Positions 12,837-20,843 of a stretch of DNA of 22,264 bases are shown here, piece by piece. The stretch lies in assembly GCA_036475545.1 (NCBI GenBank), contig JAZGAE010000076.1, positions 1-22,264 on the forward strand. The letters are read 5' to 3'. A program made the translations under genes and the position numbers. Below the pieces are notes generated by a model. It had not been told where the DNA came from and made no database searches. It saw only the letters and a list, made by a program, of their open reading frames with translations. The stretch is from JAZGAE01 sp036475545 (GTDB lineage Bacteria > Pseudomonadota > Alphaproteobacteria > DATDPM01). The first letter of the stretch is position 1, and the number at the start of each line of letters is the position of its first letter.

Positions 12837-15170
12837 CTAATCTTCAGGCGCTGCCGCCCGTGGGCCTTGCGCCGAGTGCTCGTGCACGAAGCTCGAGAGC
12901 TCGGTTGCGACGCGGGCAAAGACACTCTCCCAGTCGCCCGGGTTCGGCTGGCGGAACAGCCGCATCGTCGGATACCAAGAACTGTCCTCGCGCTCCAGCA
13001 GCCACCGCCAATCGGGCAGGAAGGGCAGCAGGACCCATACCGGCCGCCCCAGGGCCCCCGCCATGTGAACGGTCGAATTATCCACCGAGATCACCAAGTC
13101 CATGGCAGCCACCTGTGCGGCGAAAGCATCGAGATCCCGGAGCGGGTCGACCTCCCTGTCCTGGTAGATTTCGACCCCCTGCTCCCTGCCAGCGGCGACG
13201 ATGTCGGCCCGGCAGTCCCCGTACTGCAGGTTCACGAACGCCACCGCCGATTGTTTCAGCACCGCCACCCATTGCCCAAGGGCCGCCGACCGCTGCCGGC
13301 CGGTCGATACGTTCCCGCTTCGCCACGACATCCCGACAGTTGGACGGCCCCCCGACCAGTCGCGATACCGTTCCCGTAGCTTTGCAACCTTTTCGCCATC
13401 CGCCCGGAGATATGCGTCGCGCGATGGAAATGCTTCCGCACCGGCCCGCAACCAACGGCACAGGCTGCCCGTCGGCGTCTGGTAAGCGATGTCCGCTGAC
13501 CCGGTCCGCGAGTCCGGCGGATTCGATCGCGCGACCACCTCCGTTCCGGGGAAGGAGCGGTGAAACAGCGGCACCAAACGCGGATCGCACTCGATGATAC
13601 ACGTCGGCCCCAGCTTGAGAAGGTCGGGCAGGATGCCGGCGAACATGATCTCGTCGCCCACGCCTTGCTCGCCCCACGCGAGTATCGTTCGGCCGGAGGG
13701 GTCGGAGCCGTCCCAAAGCGGCTGGGGGAAATCCCGTTTCGACTTCCAGACTTCGTCGTCCTGCCACCTCCATTCGTGTTTCTCCCAACCCTCCTCGTAG
13801 GCACCCAGAAGCAGAAGCGCAAGCGCCTCATTCCAGTGCGCCAGGGCGAAGTCGGGTTTTAGTTCGAATGCCTTCTTGTAGGCGGCCAGCGCCTCCTCCA
13901 CCTTGCACTGCCCCAGGAGGCCGTGGCCCATGTTGTTGTACGCTTCGGCATGGGCAGGGTCGAGCTCCAAGGCCTTGTGGCAAGCCGCGATCGCCTCTTC
14001 CAACCGGCCCTGATCCCGGAGCACATAGGCGAGGTTGCTGTGGGCTTGCGCGGAGTCCGGCCGGAGCTCGATGACCTTGCGGCAGGCGGCGACTGCTTGT
14101 TCCGGCTCGCCCCTCTTGCACAGCACGAGGCCGAGGTTGCCGTGAGCGTCCGCGTAGCCGGGATTGATCCGAATGGCCTTCCGGTAAGCCGTCACGGCCT
14201 GATCGATCTCGCCCTGGCGGAAGAGGGCATAGCCCAGTGTGTTGTGGGCTTGCGCGTAACGGGGCCTCAGCTCGACGGCCTTGCGGCAGGCTTCTGCAGC
14301 CTGCCCGGCCTTGCCTTGGCCGAGAAGGACATCACCGAGGCTGGCGTGCGCCTCGGCGTCGCCCGCTCGCAACGAGATGGCCCTGCGGTAACAGGACACG
14401 GCCTCGTCGAACTCTCCCAACCTGTGCAGGACCCTGCCCAGGTTCTTAAGGGCCTCGAGATAGTCGTGCCTCAGCCTGACGGCGTTGCGGAGACTCTCCG
14501 CGGACTCGTCGAGCCTCCCCAGGGCTCCGAGCGCGAGGCCGAGGTTGTTGTGCGCCTCTGGCAGGGCGGCATCGAGGGCGATCGCCTCGCGGCAACAGGC
14601 TTCGGCGTCCGCCAGCCGTCCCAATACCCTGTAGGCGCCCCCCAAGTTGGCGAGCGCCTCGGCATAGTCCTTTCTGAGCGCTAGCGCCTGGCGGTAAGAG
14701 TCCGCGGCCTCTTCCGTCCTCCCCAGCGCCTCGAGGAGCGTCCCAAAGTTGTTGTGCAACTCGGCGATGTCCGGCTTCAACGCGATGGCGCGCCGGAAAG
14801 ACGCCTCGGCGTCCTTCAGCCGCCCTGAGTCCTGGAGCGCAAGGCCAAGATTGTTGTGCGCCTCGACGGAGTCCGGAGCCAGCTCGATGGCGCGGCGGAT
14901 CAGCGCGACCGCGTTCCCGGCGTCCCCCTTTTGATAGCAGAGGTATCCCAACAGGTGCACGACGTCCGGGTGATCGGGATGACCCAGGAGTATCTGGCGG
15001 TAGGCCCGTTCCGCCTCGTCGAAGGCGCCGGAACCGTGAAGCCGAACGGCCTCTCGGAGCGCCGTTTCGAGATCGGGCGCCGGGATCGACTCCGGATCCT
15101 GTGCGGCGGCGCTCCGAGAAGCCCGCTTTGCCGCCCTTCTTGCGTCCTGCCTTCGGCTCTGCCTGGTCAT
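12837..15170 (-). CDS. TPR protein with C-terminal glycosyltransferase domain
   Basis: 777 residues from ATG 15170. After a basic N-terminus, about twelve 34-residue tetratricopeptide repeats follow (roughly residues 40-460, each with GR-x2-EA-x3-Y/C-x2-A-x2-L-x-P and AH-NNLG patterns), forming a long superhelical protein-binding surface. The last 280 residues contain ILAWGEQGVGDEIMFAGILP, PTVGMSWRSG and ISVDNSTVHMAGALGRPVWV, which resemble GT9/heptosyltransferase or GT41-like nucleotide-sugar transferases joined to TPRs. Such proteins may glycosylate proteins, sometimes flagellin or surface proteins, but the acceptor here is unknown. No signal peptide. It starts 10 bp after pdxH ends on the same strand, so the two may be co-transcribed. 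Confidence 0.85.
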   Translation of the reverse strand: MTRQSRRQDARRAAKRASRSAAAQDPESIPAPDLETALREAVRLHGSGAFDEAERAYRQILLGHPDHPDVVHLLGYLCYQKGDAGNAVALIRRAIELAPDSVEAHNNLGLALQDSGRLKDAEASFRRAIALKPDIAELHNNFGTLLEALGRTEEAADSYRQALALRKDYAEALANLGGAYRVLGRLADAEACCREAIALDAALPEAHNNLGLALGALGRLDESAESLRNAVRLRHDYLEALKNLGRVLHRLGEFDEAVSCYRRAISLRAGDAEAHASLGDVLLGQGKAGQAAEACRKAVELRPRYAQAHNTLGYALFRQGEIDQAVTAYRKAIRINPGYADAHGNLGLVLCKRGEPEQAVAACRKVIELRPDSAQAHSNLAYVLRDQGRLEEAIAACHKALELDPAHAEAYNNMGHGLLGQCKVEEALAAYKKAFELKPDFALAHWNEALALLLLGAYEEGWEKHEWRWQDDEVWKSKRDFPQPLWDGSDPSGRTILAWGEQGVGDEIMFAGILPDLLKLGPTCIIECDPRLVPLFHRSFPGTEVVARSNPPDSRTGSADIAYQTPTGSLCRWLRAGAEAFPSRDAYLRADGEKVAKLRERYRDWSGGRPTVGMSWRSGNVSTGRQRSAALGQWVAVLKQSAVAFVNLQYGDCRADIVAAGREQGVEIYQDREVDPLRDLDAFAAQVAAMDLVISVDNSTVHMAGALGRPVWVLLPFLPDWRWLLEREDSSWYPTMRLFRQPNPGDWESVFARVATELSSFVHEHSAQGPRAAAPED
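13770..15060 (-). repeat. About twelve tandem 102-bp TPR-encoding units
   Basis: The coding sequence shows a 102-bp periodicity matching the 34-residue protein repeat. Neighbouring units share stretches such as GTTGTTGTGCGCCTC on the plus strand (14544, 14852 and near variants at 14750 and 13932). The units are diverged rather than identical, so they are long established, but the similarity could allow repeat-number change. Confidence 0.8.
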
Positions 15171-15180
15171 GCCGCCGCGT

Positions 15181-15804
15181 TCAGGGGTAGAGGCGCTCGG
15201 TGCGCCACCCGTCGCCATCGAAATGATACACCACTCGATCGTGCAGGCGGAACGGCCGCCGCCGCCAGAACTCGATCGTGCCTGGCACCAGCCGGAACCC
15301 CGACCAGAACGCCGGCCGCGGGATTTTGCCGAACGCGAACTTGGCGGCATACCGGGCCACCTTTTTCTCGAGCTCGAGCTTGCTGGGCAGGGCCTGCGAC
15401 TGCGCGGAGGCCCAGGCGCCGATCTGGCTGGTGCGGTAACGGGTGGCGAAGTAGGCGTCGGCCTCCTCGTCGCTGACCCGCTCGACCCGGCCCTCGACCC
15501 GAACCTGGCGGCCTATGGAATGCCAATAGAAACACATGGCGGCCCGGGGGTCCGCCGCGAGCGCGCGAGCCTTGCGGCTTTCGAGATTGGTGTAGAAGAC
15601 GAAGCCCCGGGATGACGCTTCCTTGAACAGGACCATGCGCACCGAGGGGCTGCCGTCCGCATCCACCGTGGCAAGAGCCACGGCGGTGGGATCGCCGGGT
15701 TCGTGTTTCTCCGCCTCGCGGAACCAGTCCTGAAACAGGGCGATTGGCTCAGGATCCTTGGCCCGGTTCGGTTCGTCGGTCATCTGCGGTGCCCGCACAC
15801 TCAT
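15181..15804 (-). CDS. pdxH: Pyridoxamine 5'-phosphate oxidase
   Basis: FMN enzyme that oxidises pyridoxamine or pyridoxine phosphate to pyridoxal 5'-phosphate, the last step of PLP supply and salvage, in the cytosol. The 207 residues match the family. Visible: PTAVALATVDADGSPSVRMV (N-terminal substrate/FMN strand), FVFYTNLESRKA, CFYWHSIGRQVRVEGRVERV (FMN contacts), FWSGFRLVPGTIEFW, and the terminal RTERLYP corresponding to the family's R-x-L-x-P end. ATG 15804 is the family-like start although the ribosome binding site is weak; a second ATG seven codons in is possible. It is divergent from the lipoprotein gene across an AT-rich region. The PLP made would serve the transaminase, HemA and RocD in this window. 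Confidence 0.95.
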   Translation of the reverse strand: MSVRAPQMTDEPNRAKDPEPIALFQDWFREAEKHEPGDPTAVALATVDADGSPSVRMVLFKEASSRGFVFYTNLESRKARALAADPRAAMCFYWHSIGRQVRVEGRVERVSDEEADAYFATRYRTSQIGAWASAQSQALPSKLELEKKVARYAAKFAFGKIPRPAFWSGFRLVPGTIEFWRRRPFRLHDRVVYHFDGDGWRTERLYP

Positions 15805-15919
15805 TATGTAATTGCAAGGAACGGATGTTTATGGGGAAAATAGGCTCGAAGATCGGAGGGTTTTTTTCAGCTTGGTCGGCAACGATACGGCAGCAATAAT
15901 ACGCCGAATTCGTTGCGCG

Positions 15920-15951
15920 TTGACACTTGATTGGGCCTTGTCTCAAGGGCC
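15920..15951 (+). promoter_or_regulatory. TTGACA element and inverted repeat before the lipoprotein gene
   Basis: A consensus-like -35 TTGACA lies at 15920-15925, but no good -10 is found 16-18 bp further. CCTTG (15936-15940) and CAAGG (15944-15948) form an inverted repeat around TCT, which continues with GG/CC after one mismatch, about where a -10 or operator would be. This is a candidate regulatory region only. Confidence 0.3.
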
Positions 15952-15999
15952 GTAAATAGTCCTCCGCCTTCAAGACCAATTAGCCAGAGGTTCATGACC

Positions 16000-16473
16000 A
16001 TGCGGATTCTCAGGATCGTCCCGGCTATCGTTCTCATCCTTGCGCTCGTCGCCTGCGAAGCAGGGCGAGAGAAAGAGCAGCTCGGCGCCCTCGTCGGCGC
16101 CGGCGCCGGCGCCCTCGCCGGCTCACAGATCGGCGGAGGCCGGGGCCAGCTCGCGGCCATCGCCGTCGGCACGCTGCTCGGCGCCTGGGCGGGCAGCCAG
16201 ATCGGCCGCCAGCTCGACGAACGCGATCGGCTTCTCGCCAGCCAGGCGGTGCAGCAGGCCCACGCGGCCCCGGTCGGGGAAACCATCGCGTGGAACAATC
16301 CCGACAGTGGCCACTCGGGGACCGTGACGACGGTCCGCGACGGCACCCAAGCAGCAACCGGGGCCTACTGCCGCGAGTACCAGCAGACGATCACCGTCGG
16401 CGGTCGGACAGAGGAAGCCTATGGCACGGCGTGCCGCCAGCCCGACGGGACCTGGAAGGTCGTCAATCAGTAG
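16000..16473 (+). CDS. Outer-membrane lipoprotein, 17-kDa/RT0821-type with glycine zipper
   Basis: 157 residues. Lipoprotein signal MRILRIVPAIVLILALVAC with lipobox LVAC; Glu after the Cys favours outer-membrane sorting. Next comes a glycine-zipper pair of membrane-active segments (LGALVGAGAGALAGSQIGGG, then AVGTLLGAWAGSQIGRQLDE). The C-terminus (YCREYQQTITVGGRTEEAYG, TACRQPDGTWKVV) matches the surface-antigen domain of Rickettsia 17-kDa/RT0821 proteins. I prefer ATG 16000 over 15994 because AGAGG (15986-15990) is then 9 nt away rather than 3. It is monocistronic, followed by a 10-bp inverted repeat. It probably has a structural or envelope role; the exact function of this family is unknown. 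Confidence 0.88.
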   Translation: MRILRIVPAIVLILALVACEAGREKEQLGALVGAGAGALAGSQIGGGRGQLAAIAVGTLLGAWAGSQIGRQLDERDRLLASQAVQQAHAAPVGETIAWNNPDSGHSGTVTTVRDGTQAATGAYCREYQQTITVGGRTEEAYGTACRQPDGTWKVVNQ

Positions 16474-16476
16474 CCG

Positions 16477-16520
16477 GGAGCCCCGCCTGACCGGCTGATC
16501 ACCTTCTCCCGCGGGGCTCC
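16477..16520 (+). terminator. Inverted repeat after the lipoprotein gene
   Basis: GGAGCCCCGC (16477-16486) and GCGGGGCTCC (16511-16520) are perfect complements around a 24-nt loop, starting 4 bp after the stop codon. No T-run follows, so this would be a Rho-assisted stop or an RNA-stabilising hairpin. Another palindrome, GCCCCCCGGGGGGC, lies at 16571-16584. Confidence 0.45.
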
Positions 16521-16608
16521 GCGAAGGGGCGCGAAGCCAGTGGTTGTGTGCGCTGCTCTTCGGGATTGGAGCCCCCCGGGGGGCGCCCGATGCACCTTTT
16601 CCGCCGTG

Positions 16609-16637
16609 TTGGACCACCGGGCGCTTTCGTGTAGGAT
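16609..16637 (+). promoter_or_regulatory. Sigma-70-like promoter candidate for fabI
   Basis: TTGGAC (16609-16614) and TAGGAT (16632-16637) are separated by 17 bp and lie 43 bp before the fabI start codon. The -10 matches TATAAT at four positions; the -35 keeps TTG. Spacing and position are good, the sequence match moderate. Confidence 0.4.
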
Positions 16638-16679
16638 GCCCCCGATTCCATCCGCTGGTTTCCAAGATCGAGGATTCGG

Positions 16680-17492
16680 ATGACGGAGCACACGCCCCTC
16701 ATGGCGGGCAAGAGGGGCTTGATCATGGGTGTCGCGAACGAACGCTCCATCGCCTGGGGTATCGCCAAGACCGTCGCCGATCACGGCGCGGAGCTGGCCT
16801 TCACGTATCAGGGCGAGACGCTGGCGAAGCGCGTCCAGCCCTTGGCCCGCTCGGTGGGCTCGCAGATCGTCACCGTTTGCGACGTCACCGATGACGAGAG
16901 CATCGACGCCGTCTTCGCCGTCTTGAAGGAGCGTTGGGGCCGGCTCGATTTCCTGGTCCACGCCATCGCCTATTCCGACAAGGAAGAACTCAAGGGCGGG
17001 TACTTGGACACCAGCCGGAGCAACTTCGCCCAGACCCTCGATATTTCCTGTTATTCCTTCACCGCCGTGTGCCAGCGCGCGGTGCCCCTGATGACGGACG
17101 GCGGCAGCCTGCTCACGCTCACCTACATCGGTGCCGAGCGGGTGATGCCGCACTACAACGTCATGGGCGTGGCCAAGGCCGCGCTGGAAGCGAGCGTGCA
17201 GTACCTTGCCGCCGACCTCGGCGGCCGGAACATCCGGGTCAACGGCATCTCCGCCGGCCCCATCAAGACCCTGGCGGCCTCGGGGATCGGGGATTTTCGC
17301 TACATTCTGAAATGGAACCAGTACAACTCGCCGCTCAAGCGGAACGTTACCATCGAAGAAGTCGGCACCTCGGCGCTCTACCTGCTCAGCGATCTTTCGG
17401 GCGGGGTGACCGGAGAGATCCACCATACCGACTGCGGCTACAACATCGTCGGCATGAAAGCGGTGGATGCGCCCGACATATCGGTGGTATGA
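16680..17492 (+). CDS. fabI: Enoyl-[acyl-carrier-protein] reductase (NADH)
   Basis: Reduces trans-2-enoyl-ACP in the last step of each fatty acid elongation cycle, in the cytosol. The 270 residues match FabI. The atypical SDR features are all present: GVANERSIAWGIA at 17-29 (nucleotide loop), CDVTDD at 67-72, HAIAYSDK at 94-101, Tyr149, and the catalytic Tyr159-x6-Lys166 (YNVMGVAK), which correspond to E. coli Tyr146, Tyr156 and Lys163. GISAGPIKTLAASGI at about 224-238 covers the substrate-binding loop. Start ATG 16680 has GAGG (16670-16673) 6 nt upstream. It is followed 58 bp later by aroC on the same strand, a pairing common in alphaproteobacteria. This is the triclosan-target isoform by family; the inhibitor contact residues look standard. 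Confidence 0.96.
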   Translation: MTEHTPLMAGKRGLIMGVANERSIAWGIAKTVADHGAELAFTYQGETLAKRVQPLARSVGSQIVTVCDVTDDESIDAVFAVLKERWGRLDFLVHAIAYSDKEELKGGYLDTSRSNFAQTLDISCYSFTAVCQRAVPLMTDGGSLLTLTYIGAERVMPHYNVMGVAKAALEASVQYLAADLGGRNIRVNGISAGPIKTLAASGIGDFRYILKWNQYNSPLKRNVTIEEVGTSALYLLSDLSGGVTGEIHHTDCGYNIVGMKAVDAPDISVV

Positions 17493-17550
17493 GGCGCCGC
17501 GCCCGGGGCGCGCGGCCTAAGCCCGGGATGCGCCGTGACGGCTAACGTTC

Positions 17551-18621
17551 ATGCCCGGTAACAGCTTCGGCCACCTCTTCCGCTACACCACCTGGGGCGA
17601 GAGCCACGGGCCCGCTATCGGCTGCGTCGTCGACGGGGTGCCGCCCCGGATTCCGTTGTCGGAAGCCGACCTGCAGTACTGGCTGGACCGGCGCCGGCCG
17701 GGCCAGTCCCGCTTCACCACCCAGCGCAAGGAGCCCGACCGCGCGAAGATCCTCTCCGGCGTCTTCGAGGGTCAAACCACCGGCGCGCCCATCGCGATCG
17801 AGATCGAGAACGTCGACGTACGCCCCACGGACTACTCGGAGATTGCCGAAAAGTTCCGCCCCGGCCACGCCGATTACACCTACTTCAAGAAATACGGCAT
17901 ACGAGATTACCGAGGTGGGGGCAGGGCCTCCGCCCGGGAGACCGCCATGCGGGTGGCCGCCGGGGGCATCGCCCGCAAGATCCTGGGCGAGGCGGTCGCG
18001 ATCCGCGGCGCGCTCTTGCAAGTTGGACCCCATGCCATTGACCGCGACCGTTGGGACTGGGCCGAGGTAGAGCGCAACCCCTTCTGGTGCCCGGACCCGG
18101 TGGTGGCGAAGGATTGGGTCGGCGTGATCGACGGCCTGCGCAAGGAGGGCTCGTCGGTGGGCGCCGTCATCGAGGTGACGGCCAGCGGCGTTCCGGTTGG
18201 ACTGGGCGAACCGGTTTACGACAAGCTCGACGCCGACATTGCCAAGGCGATCATGAGCATCAACGCGGTCAAAGGGGTCGAAATCGGCGCCGGCTTCCAT
18301 GCTGCCAGCCTGCGCGGGGAGGAGAACGCGGACGAGATTCGCATGAAGGAGGGCGAGCCCCGGTTCCTCTCCAACAACGCGGGCGGTGTCCTCGGCGGCA
18401 TCTCGACCGGGCAGGACATCGTCGTCCGTTTCGCCGTCAAGCCCACCAGCTCCATCCTTATCCCGCGTAAGACCATCACCAGGCGGGGCGAGGAGGTCGA
18501 GATCGTCACCAAGGGCCGCCACGACCCCTGCGTCGGAATCCGCGCCGTGCCCGTGGGCGAGGCGATGCTGGCGATCGTGCTGGCCGACCACCTGCTCCGC
18601 CACAAGGCCCAGTGTGGGTGA
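17551..18621 (+). CDS. aroC: Chorismate synthase
   Basis: Converts 5-enolpyruvylshikimate-3-phosphate to chorismate, the branch point to aromatic amino acids, folate and quinones; needs reduced FMN. The 356 residues match the family (about 360). Visible signatures: MPGNSFGHLFRYTTWGESHG at the N-terminus, GVPPRIPLSEADLQ, RRRPGQSRFTTQRKE, RGGGRASARETAMRVAAGG (FMN/substrate loop) and KGRHDPCVGIRAVPVGEAM near the C-terminus. The start at 17551 is fixed by the conserved N-terminus although the ribosome binding site is poor, which fits translation coupled to fabI 58 bp upstream. It converges with tlyA; a 12-bp palindrome GCCGCGCGCGGC (18623-18634) lies just past the stop. Confidence 0.97.
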   Translation: MPGNSFGHLFRYTTWGESHGPAIGCVVDGVPPRIPLSEADLQYWLDRRRPGQSRFTTQRKEPDRAKILSGVFEGQTTGAPIAIEIENVDVRPTDYSEIAEKFRPGHADYTYFKKYGIRDYRGGGRASARETAMRVAAGGIARKILGEAVAIRGALLQVGPHAIDRDRWDWAEVERNPFWCPDPVVAKDWVGVIDGLRKEGSSVGAVIEVTASGVPVGLGEPVYDKLDADIAKAIMSINAVKGVEIGAGFHAASLRGEENADEIRMKEGEPRFLSNNAGGVLGGISTGQDIVVRFAVKPTSSILIPRKTITRRGEEVEIVTKGRHDPCVGIRAVPVGEAMLAIVLADHLLRHKAQCG

Positions 18622-18712
18622 GGCCGCGCGCGGCTCGGCCCCATCGGGCCACGGGCTCCGCCTTGGCGGCCCAACGAATCGGGGTTGCGTTAGGGAAGCG
18701 CCGCCCAGCGGT

Positions 18713-19492
18713 TCAGGGCCCGGTTTTGGCCGCGATCAGGAACTCCTTGTTGCCCTTGGGGCCCACTATCGGGCTCTCCGTAATCCCGAGGACCGTCCAT
18801 TTGGGCTGAGTCCCTAGCCAGGCGGCGATCCGATCGCACACCTCGCGGTGGAGGGCCGGATCGCGCACCACCCCGCCTTTTCCAACCCGGCCCTTGCCCA
18901 CCTCGAATTGCGGCTTGATGAGGGCGACGAGCCGGGCCTCGGGCGCGGCGAGCGCGAGCGCCGCGGGGAGGGCCGTCTCGAGCCCGATGAAGCTCACGTC
19001 GCAGGTGACGAGGTCGACGGGCTCGGGCACCTGTGCGCGGGTGAGATGGCGAACGTTGGTTCGTTCCAGCACGGCCACGCGCGGATCCTCGCGCAGTTTC
19101 CAGGCGAGCTGCCCGTGGCCCACGTCGACGGCGTAAACCTTGGCCGCGCCCCGCTGCAACAGCACATCCGTGAACCCGCCCGTGGAGGCGCCGATGTCGA
19201 GGGCCACGCGTCCGGCAACGTCGATCTCGAAGTGATCGAGCGCGTGGGCAAGCTTGACCCCGCCCCGGGAAACCCAGGGATGGGGCTCGCCCTTGAGCTC
19301 CAGCGGAATGTCGCCGGCGACGATCTGGCCCGGCTTGTCGAGCCGGCGCGTGCCGCTGTAGACCTTGCCGGCCATGACGAGCGCCCGCGCCTTGACGCGG
19401 GTGTCGGCGAGGCCGCGGTCCACCACGAGCCGGTCGAGCCGTAGCCTCGGCACCTTGGGCGCGCGGCCCGCTTGGTCGTTGCCCGCGCTCAC
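18713..19492 (-). CDS. tlyA: TlyA-family rRNA 2'-O-methyltransferase
   Basis: 259 residues from GTG 19492. Methylates ribose 2'-OH in 16S/23S rRNA (C1409 and C1920 in mycobacteria); often annotated hemolysin A. An S4 RNA-binding domain (about 15-75: RLDRLVVDRGLADTRVKARA, then a VMAGKVYSG strand) precedes an FtsJ-like methyltransferase with the SAM motif DIGASTGGFTD (99-109). The tetrad K80 (RGGVKL), D165 (CDVSF), K193 (IKPQFE) and E239 matches the family. GTG 19492 is chosen because AGGAGG lies 9 nt upstream; the longer frame to 19591 adds Arg/Gly-rich sequence with no similarity. In many alphaproteobacteria it directly follows dxs; here the arginase operon separates them. Confidence 0.92.
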   Translation of the reverse strand: MSAGNDQAGRAPKVPRLRLDRLVVDRGLADTRVKARALVMAGKVYSGTRRLDKPGQIVAGDIPLELKGEPHPWVSRGGVKLAHALDHFEIDVAGRVALDIGASTGGFTDVLLQRGAAKVYAVDVGHGQLAWKLREDPRVAVLERTNVRHLTRAQVPEPVDLVTCDVSFIGLETALPAALALAAPEARLVALIKPQFEVGKGRVGKGGVVRDPALHREVCDRIAAWLGTQPKWTVLGITESPIVGPKGNKEFLIAAKTGP

Positions 19493-19723
19493 GGTTCGCC
19501 ACCTCCTGCGCCTACCCGCGTCAAGGCCGGGTGGCGTCCGAGCGTGCCTGCCCCCCCGTTCCTGGTCATTTTCCACTGCCGCGCCGCCCATGCGCGCCGG
19601 GGGTGGCTCGACCCTGGAAACGACCCCGCTCGGACCGGGATGTCAACAGTGCAGGGGGTGGCTCCGGGGGGGACGCCCGCCGCCCCTAACAAGTATTGAC
19701 TCCTGTAAAACCCATGTTTTGCT

Positions 19724-19741
19724 GGATATTTAAGCATATCC
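19724..19741. promoter_or_regulatory. Inverted repeat GGATAT-N6-ATATCC
   Basis: GGATAT (19724-19729) and ATATCC (19736-19741) are perfect complements around TTAAGC, in the AT-rich region 179 bp before the arginase start. It may be an operator half of a larger site with the repeat at 19786-19809; the regulator is not identifiable from this window. Confidence 0.4.
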
Positions 19742-19785
19742 TCAAAGCGATTTCATCAAATATGCAACCTTAAACCTATTTCGAT

Positions 19786-19809
19786 CTGTATTTCCCTTGG
19801 CAAATACAG
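19786..19809. promoter_or_regulatory. Inverted repeat CTGTATTT-N8-AAATACAG
   Basis: A perfect 8-bp dyad with an 8-bp spacer, 110 bp before the arginase start codon. Size and symmetry suit a dimeric regulator. Lrp/AsnC- and LysR-type proteins usually control arginine and ornithine catabolism in proteobacteria, but no such gene lies nearby. Confidence 0.55.
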
Positions 19810-19838
19810 GGTACATGTGACGTGGAAGTCGCATCTCC

Positions 19839-19853
19839 TTAACGTCATTTTAA
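19839..19853 (+). promoter_or_regulatory. TTAA-N7-TTAA, CtrA-like motif
   Basis: TTAA (19839-19842), CGTCATT, TTAA (19850-19853) is an exact match to the core of the CtrA response-regulator site known in alphaproteobacteria. It ends 66 bp before the arginase start, where it could overlap the promoter. The surrounding DNA is AT-rich, so a chance match is quite possible. Confidence 0.35.
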
Positions 19854-19919
19854 TTCCGGTGGACTAGAAATGTCGATAGTCGTGCGTAGACGCCTCATTT
19901 GATCACGAGGTTACGTTCC

Positions 19920-20843
19920 ATGTGGGTCCGGACTTTGGAACCGGCTTTGGGCACCGGGACCGTGACCATTCTCGGTGCCGGGTGGGGACGCGGCGCGCAA
20001 GACCGCGCCTGTCGCAGCGGCCCCGGCGCTTTGCGGCAAGCCGGGCTTGTGGCCTGGCTCGAGGAGCGAGGAATACCGGCCCACTGGCAAGAGACGGTTG
20101 CGGTGCGTGGAGAAGTGCCGGGATCGCTCATGGTCGAAACGGTCGCCGGTCTGTGCCGGCAACTCGCCCAAAGGGTGGAGGATCTCGTCGCCGGTGACGC
20201 ATTCTTCGCCGTTCTCGGCGGCGATCACTCTTGCGCCGTCGGTACCTGGAGCGGCGCCGCAAGAGCGGTCGGTACCGGGGGCGCCCTCGGCCTGATTTGG
20301 GTCGACGCGCACATGGACAGCCACGTGCCCGAGACCAGCCCCAGCGGCGCGCTCCATGGAATGCCGGTCGCGTGCTTGTTGGGCTTCGGCGCGCCCCCGT
20401 TGACCGCGGTTGGCACGCCCGGCGCGGCCATATCCCCGCACAACGTCTGCTTGATCGGGGTCCGCAGTTTCGAGGCCGAGGAAGCGGCTCTGCTGCAGCG
20501 CCTCGGAGTTCGGGTATTCGTCATGGAAGAGGTGATGGACCGGGGGCTCCAGTGCGTATTCGAAGAGGCTTTGGAGATCGTGCGCAACGGCACGGTGGGG
20601 TTCGGACTGTCCATCGACCTCGACGCCCTCGATCCCATGGACGCTCCGGGCGTCGGCAGCCCCGTGCCCGGCGGCTTACGCGCTCGTGACCTGGTCCGGG
20701 CCTTGCAACGGGTGAGCCGAGTGCGCGGGTTCGTCGGGATCGAAATCGCCGAGTTCAACCCCGACCAGGACCACAATGGCGTCACGGGCCTGATCGTCCG
20801 GAATCTCCTGACCGCAGCCATTCCACCCGAAGGTGCACCATGA
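19920..20843 (+). CDS. rocF: Arginase
   Basis: Mn-dependent hydrolase splitting arginine to ornithine and urea, cytosolic. The 307 residues match bacterial arginases. All six metal ligands are present: His103 (GGDHS), Asp129, His131 and Asp133 (DAHMD), Asp233 and Asp235 (SIDLDALDP); the Glu near the end (GIEIAEFNP, Glu278) corresponds to the arginine-guanidinium ligand. The loop SHVPETSPSGALHGMP at 134-149 is arginase-like and argues against agmatinase. ATG 19920 has GAGG (19907-19910) 9 nt upstream; a TTG 21 bp earlier is a weaker option. Its stop overlaps the start of the ornithine aminotransferase (ATGA), so both are coupled. The product ornithine feeds that enzyme. An AT-rich, dyad-bearing region upstream suggests substrate-dependent control. 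Confidence 0.93.
   Translation: MWVRTLEPALGTGTVTILGAGWGRGAQDRACRSGPGALRQAGLVAWLEERGIPAHWQETVAVRGEVPGSLMVETVAGLCRQLAQRVEDLVAGDAFFAVLGGDHSCAVGTWSGAARAVGTGGALGLIWVDAHMDSHVPETSPSGALHGMPVACLLGFGAPPLTAVGTPGAAISPHNVCLIGVRSFEAEEAALLQRLGVRVFVMEEVMDRGLQCVFEEALEIVRNGTVGFGLSIDLDALDPMDAPGVGSPVPGGLRARDLVRALQRVSRVRGFVGIEIAEFNPDQDHNGVTGLIVRNLLTAAIPPEGAP

Larger units (their letters stand above)
19493..19919. other. AT-rich regulatory region between tlyA and the arginase operon
   Basis: This 427-bp gap separates divergent genes. About 19500-19680 is GC-rich with no supported ORF; about 19685-19880 is strikingly AT-rich compared with the rest of the window and is probably the arginase promoter region. It contains two inverted repeats and a TTAA-N7-TTAA motif, listed separately. 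A minus-strand frame starting MLKYPAKHGFYRSQYLLG crosses it but turns into Gly/Pro/Arg-rich sequence, so I do not call it. Confidence 0.55.

Noticed and set aside
11711..13597. 628-aa plus-strand ORF
   Set aside because: Antisense to the CDF and TPR-glycosyltransferase genes; composition is Arg/Gly/His/Pro-rich with no motif. It is a by-product of high GC content.
16467..17426. 319-aa minus-strand ORF opposite fabI
   Set aside because: fabI has all catalytic residues and a ribosome binding site; the antisense frame shows only shadow composition.
19489..19737. 82-aa minus-strand ORF starting MLKYPAKHG
   Set aside because: No ribosome binding site, turns to Gly/Pro/Arg-rich sequence, and overlaps the tlyA leader.
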